Assembly (NCBI RefSeq): GCF_050624435.1
Contig: NC_134535.1
Span: 75,326,494 to 75,390,493, forward strand
Length of the DNA: 64,000 nt
Reading direction: 5' to 3'
Source of the DNA: Tenrec ecaudatus
Taxonomy: Eukaryota; Chordata; Mammalia; Afrosoricida; Tenrecidae
Positions 20,521-34,300 of this stretch are shown here, one piece after another (position 1 is the first letter of the stretch; every line of letters starts with the position of its first letter). The notes beneath the pieces are model-generated. The model saw nothing but the letters and a program-made list of their open reading frames with translations. It was not told where the DNA came from and did not search any database. The position numbers were made by a program, and so were the translations under genes.

Positions 20521-23500
20521 AGCCGGGAGGATGGCGAGCCCAAACCAGGCTCGGGGCTCTGAACTCCTCCCCACCAGTGGGGCGGCTCCGTGCCGCTTCA
20601 GCGCCGAGGAGCCCGCGGCTCTTGTCGCCCATGGCTGTGCATTTGGGGATGTAGAGCTGGTCAGACTCGGAGTACACACCGGAGGGACTGGCGGTGCCGG
20701 GAAACGGGGTTCTCAGCCACCGTGCAGCGCCCCCAGCCCTCCCCTCTGTCCCTGGCCCTGACTCCACCCTCCTCAAGTGCTCGTCTTTGACTCGGTTCTG
20801 GTGGCGTTCCGGAGGTTGCAGAACCGATTCGAAGAACTTGAAGCGCCAAGGCTTGGCCTGGGGTCCTCCAGCCGGCATGGTTCTGGCCACAGCCGCTTCT
20901 CTTTTCTGCCCTCCCAGGACCAAGAGAGGCGAACCCCGCTGCATGCTGCTGCCTACGTAGGCGATGTCCCCATCCTCCAGTTGCTACTGATGTCAGGTGA
21001 GAGCAGGTAGCTGGAAGGTGTGGCACGTCGGGGAGGCTGCTCCTCTCCATCCCAGCAGATCCCAGGGCTGCTCTTGGGGACCTGGTGCCGGGGAGGCTCT
21101 GATGCCATCCAGGTCGTCTGGGCCCCATTACTGACTTCTCACTTCCTCCCATTTAAGAAAGGAAATGATGTTCCCACAGGTGCTAATGTCAACGCTAAGG
21201 ACACACTGTGGCTGACCCCACTTCATCGGGCTGCTGCTTCCCGAAATGAGGTAGGGGCTTCTGCCTTCTCTCACCCCTCCACAAAGGAGGAGTAGCTGGA
21301 AGGTGGGGGTTAAGGCCTGGCGCGCCTCAGTCCTGTGCCCTGAAAGCAGCTGTACCCCCCAAGGATAGTGAGGTGACCAGGCTTTGGCCTTTCCTCCTAC
21401 CCCTAGAACTGGCTGGGAAGGGGGAGGCTGAGAGCTGGCAGCTGGTGTGACGTCAGGGAGAGCTTAACACCAGGCTGGCAGGCTGCAGGGGGCCTTGCTG
21501 CCAGGCCTGAGTGACTCATCCCTCCCTGGGGGGCCACCTTGGAGTCTGATCCCCTTCTGGGCACTGAGGTTGCTCTCCTTGGGAAGGGGGAAAGGGTTAG
21601 TGATCAGTTGCATGCCTGCTTCTTGAGCACAGTAGGCAAACCGACTGCACACGGCCGGATGGGCTTCATCCCATCCACTCCGGAGAGGGTGAAGGACAAC
21701 CGTGGTTAGAGCCACTGCCCCGGCTGCACACGCCCGCCTGGGAGGGTCTTGGGCCAGTGGGTGGCTGGGGCCGGTGACGGGCGCTTGAGCCTCGGTTTGG
21801 GGGCAGGAGAGTCTGTTTCTAGGGGTGATGGAAACAAATCGCAGTGGCTGTGGAAGGACTGGCGAAGGGTGTTCAGGGCACTGCTAGAGCAGGAGGGTTG
21901 ATTGGTCTCTAAAATGACCGGGGCCTGGCATCCTCCACGGGTGAGGGTTTGCTTGGGAGTGGATGTGTGTGGGAGTCTGGGTTGGGGGGTGACGCTGTGC
22001 TAAGGGGCGCTTAAAAGATGTAGAAGGCAGAAAAGGGGGGTGGAGAGGCTGGGCATTTTGGAAAATCCAGAGCAGAGTCCATGCTGGGGTCTGTGTGGCT
22101 ATGTATGCCAGGCTGATTTACTCCTCTTGCCATATCCTGTGGTTTTACCTCCTGCTCCCTCTCTGTCTTCTCTCTTGTTTCCTGGTTCTCAACAGAAGGT
22201 GCTGGGGCTGCTGCTGGCACATTCAGCAGATGTGAATGCCCGAGACAAGCTGTGGCAGACACCACTGCACGTGGCGGCTGCCAACCGGGCCACCAAGTGC
22301 GCTGAGGCCCTGGCACCCCTTTTGAGCAGTCTCAACGTGGCTGACAGGAGCGGGCGCAGTGCCTTGCACCATGCAGTTCATAGTGGGCATCTTGAGGTGA
22401 GGACTGCTCCCAGCCAGCCGCAACCCCATGCCTTCCCCCGGGCCTCCTCTCTCTGCTCACCTCTCCCCCTGTTTCTGGGACCTTGGGCTCGGGGGGTGGG
22501 GGGGCGCAGGCGGGGGGCTAGAAACCCAGCCCTACAAGCATGGTTGGCCTGGCTCGGGACTCTTGACCTGGGATAATCGGGTTGATAACAGCCGGAGGAG
22601 TGCCACAGCAAACGTTTGCACACATGCTTCCTTCTGAGGGGACGAGTCCATGCCCTTCCGCACGTAGTCAACGACTCCAAGGAGTCTTACGAACCAAGGC
22701 ACCAGAAGCGACTCCCGTGAGGTCTCCTTTGAGCCCCCACATGGATCTGGTATCTGCTCGGTGCCTGTCCCCTCTGTCCTCCTCCTAGCTCTCTGCATTG
22801 TTCTGCCTGGGGACACAAGCAACAGGCAGCCTCCTGTCCTGCCATGGCCCCTGCTTTTAGAGAGGTTGAGGGCACGTACCTGGCTCTGAACAGGTGTCTT
22901 CCATGTCCTGCTACAGACGGTGAATTTGCTGCTCAACAAGGGAGCCAGCCTGAATGTCTGTGACAAGAGGGAGCGGCAGCCTCTGCACTGGGCAGCTTTT
23001 CTAGGTGAGAAGGAATGCTGGGGACAACGGGGATTTTACAGACAGGAGATTTCAGAGTTCACCTCAGACCCCCTCCTGGTGACCATCTTTTTGCCCCCCA
23101 GGGCATCTGGAGGTCTTGAAGCTGCTGGTGGCTCGGGGGGCAGACCTGGGCTGCAAGGACCGCAAGGGTTACGGGCTGCTCCACACGGCCGCAGCCAGTG
23201 GCCAGATCGAAGTGGTGAAGTACCTGCTCCGCCTGGGAGCCGAGGTCAGGGAGACACCAAAGCGCCCAGCTTGTCGGTGTGGCTGGGGAGGTGGGGAGGG
23301 GCTCTGCTTCACTAGTAACAGTGCCCACAGTCTTCCCGTGAGAGGGCTGAGACAGGCGCCAGCCGGAGTTCTGTCATTCTCTGGGCTCTGTGTGCCGGCT
23401 TCCACCTGCTGAAACCAACCCAACGCCCGCCGTGCCGCCTCACCCTCACCCCTTGGCAATGCAGATCGACGAGCCCAATGCTTTCGGAAACACAGCTTTG

Positions 23501-26500
23501 CACATCGCCTGCTACCTGGGCCAGGATGCCGTGGCCGTCGAGCTGGTGAACGCAGGAGCCAATGTCAACCAGCCGAACGACAAGGGCTTCACGCCGCTGC
23601 ACGTCGCTGCGGTCTCCACCAACGGCGCGCTCTGCTTGGAGCTGCTGGTCAATAACGGGGCTGATGTCAACTACCAGGTGCCTGGGGAGAGGAGGGCCTG
23701 CTCTCATCCATCCCCACCTGAGAACGCTCTTGGGGACTCGCCCCTCCTGGGACCAACAGACCTGGCCTGAGAGTGTGGGCTGAGACCACTCTTTCCCCAG
23801 AGCTGGGGGGCGCGGTGGGGCGGGGGGTGGGGAGAGAGGGTATTCCTCTGGGCCTCGAACTGAAAAAAAAAATGCCCGATTCCCACAGAGCAAAGAAGGG
23901 AAGAGCCCTCTGCACATGGCTGCGATCCACGGCCGCTTCACCCGCTCCCAGATCCTCATCCAGAATGGTATGCACTCTGGAAGCTGTGTGTCCCCACCCC
24001 ACCCCGGGAGCTCAGCTCTAGAAGCCCTCCACCTTCTTACTGTCACCCTCTTCCCACTAGGAGGGGCACCTGGGTCCCTGTGCAAACGGGCCTGGCCCAG
24101 GGCCCTTTGGGCTTACAGAGAAGGAGATGCACACAGGGCAGGGTGCTCCTTAGCCTGTCCCCCTGCACGCCAGCCCTTCTTCGGGTTTCCGAGCCTAAAT
24201 CTCAGTTGCGTCTATCTCCTACAGAAAACCTGGGGGTAGGGGTGGGAGGGCAGGGGCACTACCAGGACCTCTTGGCACACCCTGAAGCCCACTGCTCTTA
24301 AGTCACTTCTGACTCCTAAGCCACCCTGTTTATGGGAGCAGGCAGCCTCGTTTTTTTCCCCAGGGAGCAACCGGTGGGTTTGAACCCCAGGCCTTGCCTA
24401 GCTAACTAACTAGGGTGAGCAGCCTGAGGTTCCCCTGGGCTTCCATGCCTCCATTTACCCCTCAGGCAGCGAGATCGATTGTGCCGACAAATTTGGGAAC
24501 ACGCCACTGCACGTGGCTGCTCGCTACGGCCACGAGCTGCTCATCAGCACCCTCATGACCAATGGCGCGGACACCGCCCGGTGAGTCAGCCCCCAGCTTC
24601 TGGGCCAACCTCAGACCTGCCCTGACCCCTCACGCCAAACGTGGGGGCATGGAGAAGTTTGCCCTCTCCTCCCACCCTGACGCTTCTTCTGGCGGGGGCG
24701 GGGGCTGGAAGCACCGAAAAGAGGCCTATAACTGGTGCCTCCTGGCCTCGAGGGAGGACTGAGCCATCCCCCCACCCCCTCCTCCAGGCGCGGCATCCAC
24801 GACATGTTCCCCCTGCACTTAGCTGTTCTCTTCGGATTCTCTGACTGTTGTCGCAAGCTTCTTTCCTCAGGTGCGTGCTGTGGGTGGGGGCCCTAGGGCA
24901 GCAGAGGCCTGTCCTCTCTCTGCTCCTGGCCCCCTGACGCCATCAGTGCCGCCCCGCCCTCCAGGTCAGCTGTACAGCATCGTATCTTCACTCAGCAACG
25001 AGCACGTGCTTTCAGCTGGGTTTGACATCAACACACCTGACAACCTCGGCCGCACCTGTCTCCATGCTGCTGCTTCTGGAGGGTGAGCCTGGAGAAACCA
25101 GCAGGCAGGCAGGCAGGGGGCGGGCGGCAGGCAGGGGGCGGGCGGCGGGCAGTGTCTGCCCAAATCTGTTCCCCATCGCCCACAGTAACGGTCTCAGCAG
25201 CAGGTGGCTGGCTGCCAGTCTCCGCCCTCCTCGGCCCCTCCCCTGACTCCAGGAGGCTCAAGTTCAAGCGGCTTTCTCCTTCCTTCTTCTCAGGAATGTT
25301 GAGTGTCTGAATTTGCTGTTAAGCAGTGGGGCTGACCTGAGGAGGAGAGACAAGCTGGGAAGGTATGTTAGCAGGGTCCTCGGGGGATGTCCGGTTAGAG
25401 CAGGGGTGCTCAACCTTCCTAATGCCACGACCCTTTCATACAGATCCCCATGTGGTGGTGAAACCCCCCCCCCACCAATCATAACATTATTTTCGTCGCT
25501 ACTTCATCACTGTCATTTTGCTACTGTGATGAATTGGGCGACCCCTGTGAAAGGGTCGTTCGACCCCCACAGGGGTCTCGACCCACAGGTGAGAGGCCCG
25601 CTGGATGTGAGGGACGGCAGGCCGAGGGGAAAAGTGCGGGCTGGAGGCTGAGTGAGGAGGATCCAACAGGCTGGCGCTGGGCTGCCCTGCGATCGGGCCC
25701 TGATCCTTGGACTTGCCCTCTTCCCTCTCTCCCTCAGGACCCCACTGCACTATGCGGCCGCCAATGGCAGCTACCAGTGTGCCGTCACGCTGGTGACAGC
25801 CGGGGCCGGCGTCAACGAGACGGACTGCAAAGGCTGCTCTCCCCTCCACTATGCGGCCGCCTCTGACACCTACAGGAGGTAGGCTCCCGCCATGCCCCAC
25901 CCCCGGGACGTCACACCCCTCCCCGAGCTTCCCCCGACTCCCCCACCCTCTCCCACCAGGGCGGAACCCCACTCAGCTTCCAGCCACGATGCGGAAGAGG
26001 ACGAGCCACTGAAGGAGTCTCGTAGGAAGGAGGCCTTCTTGTGAGTTCCCAGGGGAAGGCTCCCAGGATGCACTGGCCTCTTCTCCCGGCGCCCCGGCGC
26101 CTCCCTCCGCCGCTGCCCTCCGTCGTTCTGAGCAAGCACTCTGGGGCAGCCCTGTCCCCAGCGCTGGGGCCACGCAGGTCTGCCCCTCAGGAAGCAGGCT
26201 AGAAAAGCTGACCACACACAAGCATTAACTCCAAGGCGATGCCGACCCACGGTGGCCCGTAGGGCATGGTGGAGCTGCCCCTGTGAGCTGCTTAGGCTGC
26301 TGCCTGTACGCAAGCTCAGAACCTCGCCTTTCTCCCAAGGAGTTGGCTGGTGGTGAGCGGCCCAGCAGTGTCACCACACCACCACCAGCGCTCCTAGGGC
26401 CCTGCTAGATGGTAAAAGTAAAAGGTGGATGACCCCCAAGGTAGGCCCCCGGGCGCTTGTTGGGTGGGGGAGACAGCAAGCACAACTAACAGGGCTCGGA

Positions 26501-29500
26501 GGAGTGTGTGACGCTCCGGCAGAGGAAGCTGGCTAAGGAGCACGTGGCAAGGCTGCCTGCCTGCCCAGGCTTTGGGTAAATCCAAAACTATTGTAAAAGG
26601 AGCAGGGCCTCACCGAGACCAGGCTGAGGCTGAGTTTGGGAAGACTAGGATTGCTTGAGGTGGCTGGGAGGGGATGGTCTTCTAGCCAGGGGCACGTGTG
26701 CTTAGGAACAGAACAGAACAAGCTCAAGGTCAGAAGCCAGGTTGACATGCTGCCCTCCCCCCCCCCCAAGTTCAAGGGTTAGAGGAGGGAAGTTCAAGGA
26801 GGATTCTGAGGAGGAACAGAGGCTGAAGAATGGGCAGGAGTTAAAGGGCCCCACCTGGAGCAGAGGATGGGTGTGGGTTGGCTAGGCCCACCCTGGCCCC
26901 TCTCTCGCCTCTCTCAGAACTGCCCGCTGGGCTGGGCCTGCCTCTGCCTCTGCCTCTGCCTCACAGTCGCCCTCTGCTCCCCAGCTGTCTGGAGTTCTTA
27001 CTGGATAATGGTGCGGACCCCTCCCTGCGGGACAGGCAGGGCTACACAGCTGTGCACTATGCAGCCGCCTACGGCAACAGACAGAACCTCGAACTGGTAT
27101 GTGTCCCACCGGGTGACCCGGTGAGTCGAGGGGGGGGGGCATCGTATCCCTCAGGGTGTGTGTGTTCTGGCACGGGGGTGGTGGTGGTGGTGGAGTTGAG
27201 GATTTAGGGAATTGCTGTGGTGGGGGACAGGGCTAAATACCCTGGGGCCTGACACCCCACCCAGCATGTCCTGGCCTGTCAATTGCAGCTCTTAGAAATG
27301 TCCTTTAACTGCCTGGAGGACGTGGAGAGCGCCATCCCAGTCAGCCCTTTGCACTTAGCTGTGAGTTCCACACCTGCTTCTTGGGCCTGCTTTCTCCTTA
27401 CCCGTCCTTGGGTGTCACCGAGGGCCTGGCACTTCAGAGAGGACCCTGCACCTGAGTTCTTGTAGGGGGATGGGAGAGGCGAGGGAGCCCCAAGAGCAGG
27501 GCCAGCGGGCGGCGCAGGGAGGGGCAGGACGTGTCTGGCGATGTGTGCATTGGTTGCCTGTATGCACCCAGGCCTACAATGGTCACTGTGAAGCCCTGAA
27601 GACTCTGGCCGAAACGCTGGTGAACCTGGATGTAAGGGACCACAAGGGCCGGACCGCGCTCTTCCTGGCCACTGAGCGAGGCTCTACTGAGTGTGTGGAG
27701 GTGCTGACGACCCACGGTGCCTCTGCCCTCATCCAGGAGCGCAAGCGCAAGTGGACCCCCCTGCACGCTGCTGGTGAGTTCCACGGCAGGCCTGGGGTGA
27801 GATGGCGAGCCCCAGCTTACTCCAGAGCTTGCTGCCCCTCCAAAGACCTCCCTCTGGGCCCCGGCCCTTCCTTCATCCTCGAGGTCAGGGGGCTCTCAGG
27901 CACAGGCGGCTGCCTCTGGGGTCAGAATAGCAGAGCCAGCGTCGTACCACTCTCACACAGTGGCGCTTTCGTTTGCTTGTAAATATGTGCTTATGGCTCT
28001 GGGATAATTTCTCACTGACTGAGCGGGACAGGATTTTGCTCTTCCAGTTTACAAGTTTGCCAGCCCCTGCTCTCGTTCCATGACCAGCTGAAAGGTTGGC
28101 GGATCGAAACCACCCACAGGCACCTTGGGAGCCAAGCCTAGCAATTTGTTTCCAAAAGGGCACGGCCTTGAAAACCTCGTGAAGCAGCCCCCCCTTCCCC
28201 TATCATGCCCCCCATCCCCTGGGGCCACCAAAAGGTGGAATTTGGATAGCCAGCAGCCCCGCAGTGGAGTCTCTCAGGCAGGCCTGGCCTCCCCCCTGAC
28301 CTGGCTTCCTTTTCTCCTAGCTGCCTCTGGCCACACTGATTCCCTGCACTTGCTGATCGACAGTGGGGAGCGGGCTGACATCACAGATGTCATGGATGCC
28401 TATGGACAGTGAGTGCGGCCCAGGGCGGGGCACAGCTGCTGCCTTCCCGCCAGGCCCTCACCAGCTCTCCCCCCCCTCCCCCCCGCACAGAACCCCACTG
28501 ATGCTGGCCATCATGAATGGCCATGTGGACTGTGTACACCTGCTGCTAGAGAAAGGGTCCACAGCCGACGCTGCTGACCTCCGGGGGCGCACCGCCCTCC
28601 ACCGCGGGGTGAGCGAGCTACCGTGGCAGGGCTTGGGGGGCACAGTGCTCATTATTAGCAGTCAAATCCTGGCGGGGGGGGGCTTCCTCTGTCCTCTCCC
28701 GAGACGCTTCCCAAAGGGAGCCTGCTGGCTCGGTCCTTTGGATCGGGAGATGGACGCTCCCACTGGAACCTTGGGCACCATCCCCTGCCTCCATTCTCTG
28801 GGTCCTCTTCCTTGCGTCTCCCACTTGGAGATCCTCCCCAGGTAGCTCTGGCCACCTAGAGGGAGACAAGTGAGGGGCTCCTGTCCCTGGACACTCAAAA
28901 AAGTCCCTGTGTTAAGACAAAGACCTTAGTTCTCCAGCGGCCCTTGCTTGTTGGGCAGCCCTCGGCCGGTGGCTGGGGAGCCCCGAGCATGCCCTTGTCC
29001 CTCACTCACAGGCAGTGACTGGCTGCGAGGACTGCCTGGCTGCCCTGCTGGACCACGACGCATTTGTGCTGTGCCGAGACTTCAAGGGCCGCACTCCCAT
29101 TCACCTGGCCTCCGCCTGCGGCCACACTGCAGTCCTGCGGACCCTGCTGCAGGCTGCCCTGTCCACAGACCCATTGGATGCGGGGGTGGATTACAGCGGC
29201 TACTCGCCCATGCACTGGGCCTCCTACACTGGTAAGGGCCTCGTGTCGGGGAGGGCAGAGGAGGGTCACACCTAAGGATGAGGGGCCGTGAGAAGTAGGT
29301 GGGGTGGGGTGGAGTGGCATGGCATTCAAGAGGGGAGAGACGGCAGGCAGAAGGAACCTGCCTTCTCTTCATTGTCCCTTCTCCTCCCGGTGCCCAGGAC
29401 ACGAAGATTGTCTGGAGTTGTTACTTGAACACAGCCCGTTTTCATACCTGGAGGGAAACCCCTTCACTCCTTTGCACTGTGCAGTGTAAGGCCCTTCCTG

Positions 29501-31361
29501 TGGGTGCCCCAGCTCTCCCTCAAGGGGTGGTGGCCTGGCGCAACGCCATGACGGGCTCTCCGCTTCTCTCGCCGCCTGGTGACCCCTCCAATCTCCCTTC
29601 CCCTCCCCCTCCAGAATTAATAACCAGGACAGCACCACCGAGATGCTGCTGGGAGCTCTGGGTGCCAAGGTGGTGAACAGCCGAGATGCCAAAGGAAGGT
29701 GAGTGGTACGGAGCGCAGGAAGGGGCTGGCAGCCCCCACATGCCCTCTCCTTCCGGCTCAGACTGAAAAACTTCCTTCTCTCCTGGACCCCACTCTGCAG
29801 GACCCCACTTCACGCCGCTGCCTTCGCGGACAACGTCTCTGGGCTCCGGATGCTCCTGCAGCATCAAGCCGAGGTGAACGCCACCGACCACACCGGCCGC
29901 ACGGCGCTCATGACAGCGGCTGAGAACGGGCAGACCGCTGCTGTGGGTGGGTAGGGGCCCCGTGGGAAGCAGCAGCTCCCCGCCCCTGCCCTGGGTTTGT
30001 GCTGGAAGGGCCAGCCTTTGGGGTGGTGAGGCAGGGGCTTGATGGGGCCAGGGCTCAGGTAGCTGGAGGGGGGGCTTTGGAGAGTACACTGCAGATCAAG
30101 ACCAAGGCTGCTGGCCACGGGCGGGGGCGCCGGTGCCAGGCCCTCTGTGTCGCCTTTCTCCTGCAGAGTTTCTGCTGTACCGAGGGAAGGCGGACCTCAC
30201 TGTGCTGGATGAGAGCAAGAACACAGCCCTCCACTTGGCTTGTAGCAAGGTCCGTACGGCCTAGGGTGGCCTTCATGCCGAGCCTGGCCTGCCTGTCTCA
30301 CGGGGGGGTGGGTAACTCGCGGCCCTCTGCCACCCTGGCCATCTTCACAAGCCTCCACTCTGCTCCCTTCCCTCAGGGCCATGAGAAGTGCGCCCTTATG
30401 ATCCTGGCAGAGACCCAAGACCTTGGCCTTATCAATGCCACCAACAGCGCCCTGCAGATGTGAGTGCCCGGGGCCAGGGCTCCTGGTGGGTGGGAGGCAG
30501 GCAGGCGGGTGAGGAGAGTCTCTCCGGAGCACCCTTCGTATGTATTTGTAGTGAAGCCCGCTGACTTCCATTTCCCTCGTTTCCCTTCCTGCCCAGGCCA
30601 CTCCACATTGCTGCCCGGAATGGTCTTGCCTCTGTGGTGCAGGCCTTGCTGAGTCGGGGGGCGACAGTGCTGGCTGTGGATGAAGAAGGTGGGTGGGGTC
30701 CAGAGCCCCCCGCCTCTCCTGGGTTTGGGGTCAGGGACATTCTTCAGGAGGTGACTTCTTAACCTTGTTATACATTTTAGATTTTCTTCCCAAGGGAGCT
30801 CCTTAGAGCAGGGACCCAACACCGAGGCCAGGGTCTCTGGGGGCGGGGGCAGGGTGTCTCACAAAACCGAGTGAAGCCAGCAGAGTCCTCCGGAAGACAG
30901 CCTCCTGTCCCCATCTGCCCCCCACCCAGCCTCGGGTCCTTGGCCCCCACTCTCCTCCACACTCTTAGAATACGCCTGTGGACACCCTGTACCCTCACAG
31001 CCCCTGACTTCCCACCACACTACATGCTTGCCTGCTAAGCTCCCCTCCACAGATAGGGAATGGGGGGCCTGGGGGCCCTGTGCCTCAGTTCCCCGACCTT
31101 TGCCCTGCAGGTCACACCCCAGCACTGGCCTGTGCCCCCAACAAAGACGTGGCAGACTGCCTGGCCTTGATTCTTTCCACCATGAAGCCTTTCCCACCCA
31201 AGGACACCGTCAGTCCTTTCAGCTTCAGCCTGCTCAAGAACTGCGGCATTGCAGCAGCCAAGACGGTGGGTGGCTGCGGGGCCCTGCCCCACGGGGCCTC
31301 CTGCCCCTACAGCCAGGAGCGTCACGGCGCCATTGGGCTAGATGGCTGCTACTCGGAGTAG
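20067..31361 (+). CDS. ANKRD52: Ankyrin repeat protein, PP6 phosphatase subunit ARS-C
   Basis: ANKRD52 is one of the ankyrin-repeat regulatory subunits (with ANKRD28 and ANKRD44) that bind the PP6 catalytic subunit and SAPS subunits. The 28 coding exons are 20067-20093, 20427-20510, 20918-20996, 21180-21250, 22196-22396, 22917-23004, 23102-23244, 23465-23677, 23889-23967, 24466-24580, 24788-24870, 24965-25082, 25294-25362, 25738-25878, 25960-26040, 26985-27096, 27289-27360, 27572-27773, 28321-28408, 28491-28608, 29012-29231, 29398-29485, 29615-29698, 29801-29946, 30167-30249, 30377-30459, 30597-30688 and 31111-31361. All are bounded by AG and GT, and together they give 3231 bases, that is 1076 aa plus stop, exactly the human length. 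The protein starts [14 protein letters not shown], runs through more than 25 ankyrin repeats with TPLHxAA cores, and ends [11 protein letters not shown]. Near the middle is a charged non-repeat insert ([18 protein letters not shown]). Nothing is broken. Confidence 0.97.
24275..24415 (-). repeat. AfroSINE fragment in ANKRD52 intron
   Basis: Contains AAGTCACTTCTGACTCCTAA (tail) and CCGGTGGGTTTGAACCCCAG (B box) between coding exons 23889-23967 and 24466-24580. Confidence 0.6.
25401..25603 (-). mobile_element. SPIN-type hAT transposon (non-autonomous)
   Basis: It starts CAGGGGTGCTCAACCTTCC and continues TAATGCCACGACCCTTTCAT, then TTCGACCCCCACAGGGGTC near the other end. This is the reverse orientation of SPIN (forward ends CAGYGGTTCTCAACCTGTGG and AAGGTTGAGAACCACTG). 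The internal CTACTTCATCACTGTCATTTTGC also matches SPIN/URR1. The flanking 8-mers GGTTAGAG and GATGTGAG match at five of eight bases. It is intronic in ANKRD52. Confidence 0.85.
26225..26398 (-). repeat. AfroSINE fragment in ANKRD52 intron
   Basis: TTAACTCCAAGGCGATGCCG (tail) and later GAGTTGGCTGGTGGTGAGCG with CACCACCAGCGCTCC (A-box end) follow the reverse AfroSINE order. Diverged. Confidence 0.55.
28085..28180 (+). repeat. AfroSINE fragment in ANKRD52 intron
   Basis: AAAGGTTGGCGGATCGAAAC (B box) and CCACAGGCACCTTGGGAGCC match the SINE middle, followed by GGCCTTGAAAACC. Only a part is preserved. Confidence 0.5.
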
Positions 31362-34300
31362 CCCCTCCAGTGTCCCTCTCCCTGCCGGTGGCTTGATATC
31401 TTATTCTATTTATTTAGAAAAAGTCTATACATTTAGGGCACTTTAAAGGAGAACACGACTGGGCGGGGGGGTGGGGGTGGGCAGGGGCAGCGGGGGCACA
31501 GAAGCCCTGGGGAGAAGCTGCTCACCCCTTTGCCACACCATCCTGGCCTGGCAGGGGTCTGGGACTGACAGGGAGCACCCCAGGCCCTTAGTACCCCCCA
31601 GGGCAATCCCCTCTGCCAAGTGTCCCCAAATGATTGCTAAATGCCTGGCTCCCCTTCTCTTGGACCCCCATCTTTCAGTTCCCCCTTTCTGCTGCCAGCT
31701 TCTTCCTTCTGTCCTCTGGCACTCCTCTCGGTGCCCCCTCCCCTGCCCCTGCTGCCAGGCAAACACCCCCTTTTTCCATACCCATCACTGCCTCCCTGCT
31801 CGGCCGGCCCCTCCATCCCCGCAGCAGTGAGAAGCCTTAATTTCTGGTACTGTGTGAGCACTCTGGGGGTGCCCCCTCCCCCTTCAGGGGCAGCTAGAGG
31901 ATGAGGGGGGAGGGTATTTAGCACTGGGGCCTGGAGCTTTCCCCCCCCCCCACTTCTCTACCCATCACCCCTTAAGTTCAAATGCAAAACACTTGAAGCA
32001 GCAACTACTGTACCTGGGCCCCATCCCCACCCCCACTCTCCCAGCTCCTCATATGCAAATCAAGGGCTGGTTCTGCCCTCACAGCCTGTCCCTCCTGTCC
32101 CCAACCGTCCTGGCCTGGCCCCTAACCACGCACTTTAACCTTGCTTCTTTCTTTTAACTTCTTTTGGGAGGGCAGAGCCTGGCCAGTCCCTCCCTGGCTT
32201 GTCTCTCCCATGAGTTTGAGGCTTGTCATGAATTTTTAAGTAAGCGTTTTATCCTTTAGGGGGAAAAAAGTCAAATTAGTTTCCTGCCCATTTCAAAACC
32301 ACAGCCCTAGTATGTCCTCTTGTGTTTTTGGCATGTGTTTGCATGTGTGTGGAGGGAGGGACTGGGTCCCTCCCTGCGCCCCAGCCCCAACCTCCTTACC
32401 CCCAGTTCCTGTGCCCATGTCTGCCTCCTCTCGTGCTGTCTAGAGTACCCACTGCCCTCAGTCACTCCTGATCTGAAGCCAAAGATGGTGGCAGGGGCAG
32501 GGCAGGCTGGGGACCGTGGCTACTCGGGCCCTTGGACTTCCCATAACTCCAGTGGACGAAGCTCTGGGCCAGGGTGTGGTAAAGACTTACTGCAGGTGCT
32601 CCCTGCCTCCTGGCCCTGGGGAGAGATGGGATGGAGCCAGGACTGCACTGAGAAAGAGTCCTAGAAATTGTACCCCAAAAAGCCAAGCTGGGCTGGAGTG
32701 AGGAGTGGGGGCAGTTTTCTCTCTACATGTAGCATTGAATTTGGCCCTGGTCCCTTCAAATGCTCTGTTCACGCATCTCCTAGCTCAGCCTCCTGGACAG
32801 GTGGGTCCCACTCCCTTCGCCCAGTGTTCCCTTCCTCACACTCAATACCTCAGCCAGGGGCCAAGACACAACTTGAATAGCGGTCCTGCCCCTCCGCCCC
32901 CACCTTGCACCCTTGCCCAGGTTGGCTGCCATCAGTATTGTCCCCTGAGAACTGGACAGGCTTCGTTTACACAGTATGGGGGGCCTCTCCCTTGGAGACC
33001 ACCCCCCTCTGGCCTCCTCCCCCAGCCCTAGCTTGCTTTATTTACACTGTTACCCACTTTCCAGATTATTCCCTGAAAGTCTTTCAGCCCAGGGATCCCT
33101 CCCTCCCTTGGTAGAGCGAGCCCCTCTCCCCAGCTCCCTGGAGTCTGGTGGGGTGTCCAAGTGCTGGTCCTTGGTTCCGGTCTGTTTTTGGTGGTCCTCT
33201 TTGAACACCAACTACCCCCCCCCCACACACCAGCCAATCTCTCTGTCCTGTTCCCTTCAGCCCTCAGTTCCTCAACCATTTCAAAGCTTCCAAATGACCA
33301 TTATTGGTGAGAAGGATTGTGTACCTTGTAGTTGTTATTTTTGTTTTCGAAGCCAAAGGGCCTTGTGATGCCCCTCTTCCTGGGCCTCCCCCTCACACCC
33401 TCCCTTCTCCTCCCCTCTACGACAATCAATGTGACCTCTCTTAAGGGCTGCAGCCCCCCCCCCCCAACCTTGCTGGTTCTGCAAAGCTTGCTCCCTAACT
33501 TCAATTCTCTTTCCTCAAATCCTCCCATCCCACCCCTCCCTCTTCTTTTGGTGCTGGGAAATAGGTGGTGGCGGACAGGGGAGCAGGGTGCTGGCTTCTG
33601 GGGAGGCTCCAGGGGCGTCAGTCGTGTTCTCCTTTATCAATGTTGGCTGAGGACCGAAGACTCCTGCGCATCTGCCAGGAGCCCTCGGTTTGCTCCAAGA
33701 GATAGCTGGTGCCTAGCCCTGTGGCACACCATCGATGGGTCCGTCCGTCTGTCCGTCCATCCGCCCGCCCGCCAGGCAGGGGGTGGCTGCAGGGTCCTCC
33801 CTCCCTCGTCATGTGGCTGAGAGAGGCCTGTGGCACCTGCAACCTCCTCTCCGTATGCCAAAGGAATCCCCTACCCACCCCCAGGCGCCCCGCGGCCCCC
33901 TAGTGTTTGTTGAAGCATTCTGACCATTCTCATGGCCACTGCATATTTATTTTTAATGTTTTCAGTTTTTGTTTTAAAAACCTCTTTGACTTAAGCGGGT
34001 GTGGAAAAGTGAAACAGGCAGAATGCCCCCCCAATCTTGAGGGGGTGGGGAGGAACCCTGTCCTCCCCATCACCACCCCCCTCCCCACCACAGCTCTAAA
34101 GCACTTGCTTCCAGTCATAAGCACTTTTGTGGAAAGGCCTCTTTTAAGTGAGGACCCTGGAGCAGCCCCAGGATCCCAGCAAAGGAGACAGAGTGCGGGC
34201 TACCCAGGAGACGGAAAGCAACGCGAGACCTGACCCGAGGGAGGGCAGATGGAGAGAAAGAGCCACTTTTTAGCTTCTGATTTTGCGGGCCGTTTCTGGT

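Noticed and set aside
19521-20944. ORFs of 196 to 282 aa across the ANKRD52 CpG island
   Set aside because: Low-complexity GC-driven frames; the real coding content is the 27-base exon 1 and 84-base exon 2 of ANKRD52.
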